Assembly (NCBI GenBank): GCA_021014325.1
Contig: CM037457.1
Location: 4,756,721-4,820,720, forward strand
Direction: 5' to 3'
DNA: 64,000 nt
From: Plazaster borealis
Taxonomy: Eukaryota; Echinodermata; Asteroidea; Forcipulatida; Labidiasteridae
Below the pieces are notes generated by a model. The model was not told where the DNA came from. It searched no databases and worked only from the letters and a program-made list of their open reading frames with translations. Both the position numbers and the translations under genes were made by a program. This document shows, one piece after another, positions 57,196 through 64,000 of this stretch. The number at the start of each line of letters is the position of its first letter. The first letter of the stretch is position 1.

Positions 57196-57610
57196 TTGGT
57201 GCTCGATATGGGGCATATAGTCCTTTTCACACGACAGTAATTTAGCAAGGGTCCCTTGCATAGTTTTAGCATGGTTGCGAAATTTTACCAAATGCACCTC
57301 GTGTGAAAGGACAACCATGTTTATACTGTCCATAAAGGACGGCAAAATTGAGAAGATTTCACTACAGTCCAGTCATTGTTGTCCTTTCACACGAAGCGCA
57401 ATAAAAAAAAGCAAGGGATCCCTGCTAATTTTGTGTCGTGTGAAAAGGGCTATAGTGTACCCCCTATTGTGTCTTCATTGTGTGCTTGGAATCTCAGGAA
57501 TTCTATTAGAGGATTTTAGGGGGGTACTTCTGTCAAAGTATAGGAACATTTGGTGGTGGGGGGGGGGGGGGTTACCCTCTGCCCGATATCGGGCATGGTA
57601 TATTACTGAC
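57196..57610 (+). repeat. Family J repeat carrying a nested miniature element
   Basis: Family J sequence (ttggtgctcgatatggggca … taccccctattgtgtcttcattg … ggattttagggggg) is interrupted at 57216-57454 by an inverted-repeat element. Family J is uninterrupted at 32900 and 35080. Confidence 0.75.
57216..57454. mobile_element. Miniature element with TATAG…CTATA ends (family N)
   Basis: Left tatagtccttttcacacgac, right gtcgtgtgaaaagggctata; complementary over 20 bases with one mismatch. Inside, cctcgtgtgaaaggac and gtcctttcacacgaag repeat the end motif. TA at both borders fits a Tc1/mariner-type target site (inference). Confidence 0.85.
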
Positions 57611-57632
57611 AACAAGATGATTAGGATGGTTC

Positions 57633-57760
57633 CGGTGTGGCAGGTAATTCTGTCCACAGGCGATTTTGTCCATACTGCGAACTGTGTACAAACTTCTTCT
57701 GATAGCGCCCTCTTTTGAATCAACCTCCTTAAGCCCATAATAATTTCCTATGGGGAACAT
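57633..57760 (+). repeat. Family D repeat
   Basis: ggtgtggcaggtaattctgtcc, gcgaactgtgtacaaac and gcgccctcttttgaatcaacc match 11150-11290. Confidence 0.75.
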
Positions 57761-57934
57761 AGTCTCCGGGACAGATTTCGGTTTGCTCCAACACCGGTTT
57801 GCTCAAACAACTATTGACGGGCGGCTGTGCTTTGACATAATGTAAAAGTTGTCCGACTGACCAGTCTGTGTTCGAAATAAATTTATGCAAGTATATACGC
57901 CTTATAATATAGTATAAGTCATCAGTATTCTAAC

Positions 57935-58163
57935 TAGACTTGTGGACAAGTCGTTAAATGTTTGTCGCGATGCATGCTCTCACGCGATTATATACTGCGT
58001 TCGCGATATTGCTGGCTCCTGACTACTGCCCCATTTGAATGGGGCCGTATAGTCGCGAGAGCAGTAGTTTCGCGCCGAGCAGCAGATATCGCTAGAGTAT
58101 AGTTGCGAGAGAGCCGTTACGCTATCACCGTGACAATTGTTTAACGAATTGTCCACAAGTCTA
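57935..58163. mobile_element. CpG-rich inverted-repeat miniature element
   Basis: Ends tagacttgtggacaagtcgt and acgaattgtccacaagtcta (24-bp inverted ends with one mismatch); 229 bp. The interior is rich in TCGCGA/CGCGAGAG motifs and much higher in CpG than its surroundings. No coding capacity. Confidence 0.85.
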
Positions 58164-58689
58164 CATTCTATACTCGTTCCTAAATCACCCATGACGGAAG
58201 TGCTCAACAAATTGAGAAACTTTGATATCAGCAAAAACCCTTACATCTTATTTCCACGCTGTCGTTTTTAAGGAAGTTTGTATTAAGTCATTTACATTGA
58301 AACAAATTAAACATGTGGCTTTATTTACCATATTGCCAGCACTTTTCTCACCCCCATCCGAAGGCGATTTAGATGGTTAGCCTTCCATCAAGGCTCTTGC
58401 ATAGAAGTTTGGTTCTTTATTTCGCGCACTATGCGGTACATTGTATTTTCTTCATTGACCTTGTTATTTATTTTATAACTCAATAACTTAAAATGTTTGT
58501 TTTTTGTTATTTGTGCTTTAAGTAGGTTTAAGTTGGAGCACATATAATATAAATGGGGGGGGGGGGGGTTCGCACTCGACAAGCTTGCTTCTTGCAAATC
58601 CCCTTCACATCTTTGTTTATCTTATCTACTTGTTTATGTATTTAAAGAATGTACCTCTGCTTCTTATTTTTTGCATTGATGTGGAAATA

Positions 58690-58715
58690 AAATGAATGAA
58701 TGAATGAATGAATTA
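58690..58715. repeat. GAAT microsatellite
   Basis: Five to six uninterrupted tgaa units directly after aataaaa. Confidence 0.9.
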
Positions 58716-59005
58716 GTATCATGTACAGTCACTTAAAACTTCAAAATACGTTGTCCTTTCAGATCAACTTCCTCTAACGAGCAATGTTTCATGACATAAA
58801 ACAATGGAAACATACATAGTAACGCCTCGATCCAAGACTACTTCTGTCGGCTGTTCCATCTTGTTTACGGTAGTGCACAAGGTCGTGCACCCCTCCCATC
58901 CCACCCCTTCAGTGGGGCATACGGATATTTTGATTTAGGTCTCGCTATCCATACAACGCAGGCTTAGGGTTCAAAAATAGATGTTTTTCGGTAAGGCTGC
59001 TCTAG

Positions 59006-59225
59006 AAAGGCCATGTCACACAGGGCAATTTTTTCAGGCAACTTGGAGGCAACCAACTGCATTGCATGCAAAAGGAACACTTCGGCAGCACAAGAGACAT
59101 TCTTCAAGCTGTAACTCACTATCCCCTAGAAAATAATGAGAAAACTGAAATGTGAATGAATTTTCTTATTGGAGATTGCCTGGAACTGGTTGCCTGTAAA
59201 TTGCCCCGTGTGTGACTTGGCCTTT
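59006..59225. mobile_element. Inverted-repeat miniature element (family O)
   Basis: Left aaaggccatgtcacacaggg then caattttttcaggcaac; right ggttgcctgtaaattgcccc then gtgtgtgacttggccttt. 220 bp, ends complementary over ~40 bases. Confidence 0.85.
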
Positions 59226-59874
59226 AGAGTTTCTGATTGGAAATCAGTGAAACTCAAATAATATGCCTATAGGCTACATTTTGTTGGGGGGGGGGGTCTT
59301 CGGACATGAAGCTTAAAGGGCACTGACGATGGGTGATTATGACGTCAGATTTCTTTGTCACCCGCGGGTGTTTGAAATGTCACTGGATGTCCACCTTTGT
59401 CAAGAATCTATTCTCGTCTATATAAGAGCGTACAGGCCGATATTGTGGCTCCTGACTCATTACCCAAATCCTATAGGATCCCGAGTCGATTTTAGTCATC
59501 ATGTGGACGTTGCATTTTATCGGTGAACTTTTAGAACACGATGTTTGTTTGTTTGTTTATTTTTCTCCATTCATAAAGGTCCGGTATATAGCCGAGAATA
59601 CATACAAACCACTTAGTTCGTGATGTTGATATGGACTTGGCATTGCATAATCAAACGAAAGTTTGTTTTATATGAACCAAACGTGCCGAGTCGTACCAGT
59701 ATACTCTTAAAACCTCCTGTGTCAGAATTGAAACAGATTCCGGGTCCCATGTAGACTTGACTCAAGTCCCAACCCCGTGCCATCGCCAGAAAACTATTGT
59801 TTTGTGATGATATGCTTGGGGACCTCTCGCACGAGAACGGGACTTGAATCAAGTCTAGGTCCCATGGGGCCCTG

Positions 59875-60060
59875 GCCCATCTGGGTCAGGCTGACCCGCA
59901 AACTGGTTAATAAATAGGATTGTTTAGTGTGGATTCTATGTCAGTTCGACCCATATCTGTGCCAGTTTGACACATATTCCGGGTCAAACTGACCCATAGT
60001 ATGGGCCAGCCCCCCCCCCCCCCTCATGTGACACAGAATCGGGTCATTTCTGACCCGGTT
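59875..60060. repeat. GGGTCA/TGACCC-rich element (family K)
   Basis: Repeated opposed gggtcaaactgaccc-like motifs and a C13 tract. Related to the flanks of the minisatellite at 42160-42540, without its tandem core. Confidence 0.65.
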
Positions 60061-60068
60061 AGTGTTTC

Positions 60069-60222
60069 AAAGTGTAATTCCAGTAAATGTTATAGTTGTG
60101 ACCATTTATAGTTTAGGAAGTACCTACATTTTAGCCAATCATTTGAAAAACAGTACAGACACCAGAGCTGTGTCTCACTGTATACGGGGGGGGGGGGGGG
60201 GGCATGATTGGCCGAGTGTTAA
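60069..60222 (+). repeat. First copy of a ~150-bp direct duplication
   Basis: aagtgtaattccagtaaatg … ggaagtacctacattttagc … ggcatgattggccgagtgtt. The second copy is at 60571-60715 with small indels. Confidence 0.85.
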
Positions 60223-60570
60223 AGGGTGTGTACAACATTGGTAAGGTTGAAAATATAAAAGTTCACAGATTTGCAAATAACTTACATGGTATAAATATGG
60301 TCATGGTGGAAAACTTCCCTTGAAATAGTTTTGCTTGAAATACTATAGTTTTTAGGAAATGAGTAAAACGATTAGTCTTTATCACTGGTGATAAAATCCG
60401 ATGTTCGAAAACAGTGAAAAGATATAATGGTGTTTTTCACTGTTTCCTTATGGCTCCGAAGACCGATTTAGCTTGAACTTTCACAGGTTTGTTATTTCAT
60501 GTATATGTTGGGTCACATCAAGTGTGGCTACTGGTCTTTGACAATTACCAATGTTGTACATTTGCTTTAA
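60219..60570 (+). mobile_element. TTAA-flanked miniature element
   Basis: TTAA at 60219-60222 and 60567-60570. Ends TTAAAGGGTGTGTACAACAT-like and atgttgtacatttgctttaa are inverted repeats, with cattggtaa / ttaccaatg inside. It separates the two copies of the direct duplication. Confidence 0.82.
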
Positions 60571-60715
60571 AGTGTAATTCCAGTAAATAGTTGTGACCAT
60601 TTAGTTTAGGAAGTACCAACATTTTAGCCAATCATTTAATAAACAGTACAAACACCAGAGCTGAGCCTCATAGAAGGCCTATACAGAGGGCATGATTGGC
60701 TGAGTGGTGCAATAG
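60571..60715 (+). repeat. Second copy of the ~150-bp direct duplication
   Basis: Same blocks as 60069-60222 but lacking the long G tract, and with cagtacaaacaccagagctgag in place of cagtacagacaccagagctgtg. Confidence 0.85.
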
Positions 60716-61990
60716 TTAGACATGACCAATAATCAGTGAGGTAAGTCACTTCGGACAGGTGAAGGGAACTGACAATTTGTTGTGATTTATTTTCGCGATA
60801 TGTAAAATCCTTGACGGTTTTTTTTCCAGGGTGTTTGTTTTTTCTACGTTTTTTGTGGGGATGAGGGAAGTTGTGTTTGGCCTTGGTTGGTCATTCAAGG
60901 GTTGACCATGGGGTGGGAGACTTTTCTTGCGGGTATTTTTGTCTTGCTGACCGCTCTACTGCTGAGCGGAAAAGCTCTTTAAGCTTGACGAGTGATTTGC
61001 ACGTGTCAACCGAAAAAGTGTTTGAAAGAAACTGTGGTACTTTGTGTATCTTTTAGCCTGCCAAGTGAAACAAAATGCACTCGGTGCAACATCGAGTATC
61101 AAAATATAACAATACATGATTGAATACATGATTGGGTTCTGCTTTGGCTTACGTTGGCATTTGTAACCTCTAGTTTCAACACCATACAAAAACGTGAACA
61201 TTTCACAAAAAATGGTGGACACATGTTTTGTCAGGGAATTTGTGTATACGGACATTTTCATGATACTTGCTTATTTTGACTTGTGAAAATAGTTGGAATA
61301 TATTTCTTAATTGTCGTATCACAAACGGACATATTTCTCATGACAACTGGTACTCTTAATAAGTAATATAAAAACAACTGTCACATTCTTCAATTTATTT
61401 TGTTTGATCATCAACAATATTATGATACCTTTAAAGCTGACACCGTTTACTTTCGTAGTATCATTCTAAACTGTGTAAACAACAACAAGAGTGGGAGTGA
61501 TGTTTGTGTTTTCCATCCCTTTAACAATGATCCCACCACTGGACTCGTTTTCGTCAGGTCTGATGGGATTTCTAAAGTTAATCGGGTCCCGAGGCGGTTT
61601 CCGTGGATTGATACGGGGTGCCGCCCGGTGCGTTTTCTTTACCGGTCAATTATCGCTCGGACACCGTTGTCTTGCGTCCTCAAAGACGGGGCCCACTGGC
61701 AGTCTGGGTCCAGCCCCATGGTCTAGACCATTATTTAGAAGTCTCTCCTCGCGCCAAATTTATCATTCGAAATGCTGGGTCTCGATTTTGTTATTACTAC
61801 GAATAACAGGAACTGCACCGGAATCAAGGGCATGTGTTGCTTGGAGCAAGGGCTTGGAACGAAGTCTGATTTTTTTTTCTCAGTCTCTCAAGTATTTGAA
61901 AGTCTGAAGACTTGGGATGTGTGTTTGTTGTTTGAAAGTTCTCAAAGAGGCAAGTTATCGCAAGGCTGTTTACCTTGAGAGTGATGTATG
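60716..61990. other. No defensible gene
   Basis: 61480-61980 is more balanced in composition and holds three overlapping plus-strand open frames (up to 138 codons), but none has a recognised domain and there is no splice context. Confidence 0.4.
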
Positions 61991-61999
61991 GTGGCCCAG

Positions 62000-62258
62000 A
62001 AGGGACATCGAACATTGTAATTATTTACATGAATATTCACGATTTGTGCCCCCAATCGCAAATATTTACGTACAAATTTGAGTAAGTATTCACGATTTCG
62101 ACCCTGTCGCGAACATTTACGCAAATATTTACGTGAATATTTGCGACACAGGCAATATCGCAATTACGTAAAATATTTGCGTGAATATTTGCGATTTGGG
62201 GCACAAATCGAGATATTTACTTAAATATTTACGTAAATATATGTGTTCGATGTCCCTT
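62000..62258. mobile_element. Inverted-repeat element built from repeated ATATTTACG/CGTGAATAT motifs (family P)
   Basis: Ends aagggacatcgaaca (62000-62014) and tgttcgatgtccctt (62244-62258) are perfect complements. The interior alternates (c/g)aatatttacgt, cgtgaatatttgcga and tcgcaaatatttacg with gccccaaatcg-type spacers, so it folds into several stems. Confidence 0.88.
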
Positions 62259-63040
62259 TAAAGCCACCGTAGTAATGGGCTGCAAGAGAGACAAAGTTGA
62301 GATATGTGTGGCCATGTAAGAAGACAACAGATTGACTAAATTGATGATTCATTAGAATGGCAACAACAAACAGACAAACGAAGGAAGGACGCAAGGACGC
62401 CAATGATGACCGAAACATAGTATGTTTACGGCTATACTAGATTAGCAAAAAGGCTTAATGGAAACTTCATACGAAGGAATTGTCTGATGTAGGATCTGTA
62501 GATAATGATGTTGATGATGATAACGTCAGGTACACAAAGTGCATTCAATAACTGTTAAAACTATCATTCTAGAGCTATCGATGCTGGACAGTATATAGGG
62601 CAAACGGTTGTTGATGTATAGTACGATATTTAGCACAAGAATTTGTATGGAGTGGGAAAAATGAATAATTGATGTTGTGTTTTCGAAACTCAGTGAAGCC
62701 ACTTTGACGTATATAAGATTATATTGCATTTGGTAGGGTGCCACTATTGCCTTTACCTGAACGAACTCGAGTTTCGAAAACGCCACCAGTTCACTGAACT
62801 ACGTCATGACAGAGCCCGGATGAGCTGAGATTATAACTTGACATTGACACTGTAGTTAGCTCACAGCCGAAGGTGGGAAATACTGTCGCTTTGCACGCAC
62901 CATGTGGGTCACGTTTCCTCAGGATGTTGGGTCGTAAAAATAGCCATGGCCTTCTTTATAAGTTGTCAAAAATCTAGATATCCAAAACGGATCCCTTAGG
63001 GGGAGTCTCTGAGGGCTTGGTGCGGGTTGCTGTGTGTCCT
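62259..63040. other. No gene recognised
   Basis: Open frames below 90 codons without similarity. No repeat family matched. Confidence 0.45.
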
Positions 63041-63240
63041 ATAGACGATGTGACCTCTGACGTCATTCGAAAATCATAACATGATGCGCGCGCATGTCGC
63101 CGGGCAAAAGCTTTGTGTACTGACAGCCAGCTATAAAGGACACGCAATGTTACCATGAGTACGCGTCTTCTTGCCTGGCGGAAACATGACTTTTGTCAAC
63201 AGAGGGCGGTTTGAATGTAAACAGAGGTCACATCGTCTAT
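63041..63240. mobile_element. Short inverted-repeat element
   Basis: atagacgatgtgacctctg (63041-63059) and cagaggtcacatcgtctat (63222-63240) are exact 19-bp complements, 200 bp in all. The interior has GCGCGCGCATG and caacagagggcgg. The outer flanks tcct and atgg differ, so the target duplication is unclear (TAT is possible). Confidence 0.75.
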
Positions 63241-64000
63241 ATGGCAAGGCTGTTTTTAAAAATAGACCATAGACCATTATTATCTGTTTCTTGCGCCATG
63301 ACTAGACATAGCTCATTTATTGGGTATATTATTGTAAACGAGCACTTATTTTTAATTCCTTTATTTTAACTTACAGTAGGCCTACATGAGATTTGTGAAA
63401 CGAAAGTAAAATGTTTTTGAATTGAATTGAGTTGAGTTGATTGCATATAGCAACTGTTTGACTTCATTTTTTCAGGTTAAAGGTTAATACAAGAATCAGT
63501 CAACGCAAAACATTACGGATATCCAATACTCAAAGTCAAAGACAACATTCCTTCCAAGATACCATTATATGAAAAAAAAACACAGTTCTCATTCCTACAC
63601 CATGGAATTTCGTCGACATACCTTGTATGAGGGTCGATTTGAAAACAATATTTCAGTTTGCTTTCACCATGCGGTATACAGGCATTCCTAAAAATGGAAA
63701 CGAAAACAGAATTTTCCTGATGGTGGAATTTTGCATGCTATCATCTCCCTTTGCCTTCACCTTTTCTGAAAAGACACAAAATTTCCGAAAATTATTTTGT
63801 TTTCCCCCAACTTCATGCCTTTGTGATGATGTATAGAGGGTTTGCTTTCTCTGTAGTGCACCGTACTAACACGCATCGATGTGGGTTTTATTTTATGCAC
63901 CAAGAGAGCCAACGAGCTGTAAACAGTTTCAGTATTTTGATTTTGTTTATCAAACTCTGACTGTATTATATTAAAAGTCCTCTCTTTGTCTTTTGTGCGA
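63241..64000. other. No gene or element recognised
   Basis: AT-rich to the window end. The frames at 63627-63836 and 63751-63960 overlap each other and have no similarity. Confidence 0.45.

Noticed and set aside
61400..61907. Overlapping open frames of 108 and 138 codons
   Set aside because: Three frames are open at once in a locally GC-richer stretch; no recognisable peptide motif.

Overview
The window is animal nuclear DNA. Coding sequence is split into short exons with GT..AG introns whose reading phases agree, the genes are spaced by kilobases, and most of the rest is short non-coding repeats. The tRNA-derived SINEs (heads ending in GGTTCGAATCC-type B boxes) and the TTAA-flanked miniature elements look to me like echinoderm repeats, and probably those of a sea star. 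The class assignment rests on memory and is only moderately secure. Deuterostome ancestry is well supported by the similarity of three housekeeping proteins to their human counterparts.

Layout. (1) 347-3183 (+): the last three coding exons of RARS1, cytosolic arginyl-tRNA synthetase. The gene begins upstream of the window. Its 3' end runs straight into a 70-bp tandem repeat. (2) 3.2-11.7 kb: a convergent intergenic region with SINEs, TTAA elements, an 11-copy 83-bp minisatellite and a second minisatellite. (3) 11727-21290 (-): ABHD18, an alpha/beta hydrolase-fold protein, apparently complete in ten coding exons (564 aa). Its catalytic Ser, Asp and His are visible, its low-complexity linker is expanded, and the acceptor of its last exon is duplicated. 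(4) 21.3-22.4 kb: a 1.1-kb head-to-head promoter region shared by ABHD18 and POLR1D. (5) 22390-26221 (+): POLR1D (RPAC2/AC19), the small alpha-like subunit shared by RNA polymerases I and III, complete in five exons (123 aa). (6) 26.2-37.2 kb: repeat-rich intergenic DNA, including a 107-bp-arm foldback element with a perfect 9-bp target duplication. (7) 37244-37426 (+): a probable first coding exon of an unidentified type II membrane protein. (8) 37.4-64.0 kb: no coding exon I can defend. It is probably intron or intergenic DNA filled with miniature inverted-repeat elements, minisatellites and poly-C/G tracts.

The three recognised genes are housekeeping genes in translation, lipid or hydrolase metabolism and transcription of rRNA and tRNA. 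They share no pathway operon, and the only structural coupling I see is the ABHD18/POLR1D head-to-head arrangement. The most unusual content is in the repeats: several miniature-element families ending in TTAA, elements nested inside other elements, the foldback element, and tandem repeats that have caught functional gene parts (the RARS1 stop codon and an ABHD18 splice acceptor).
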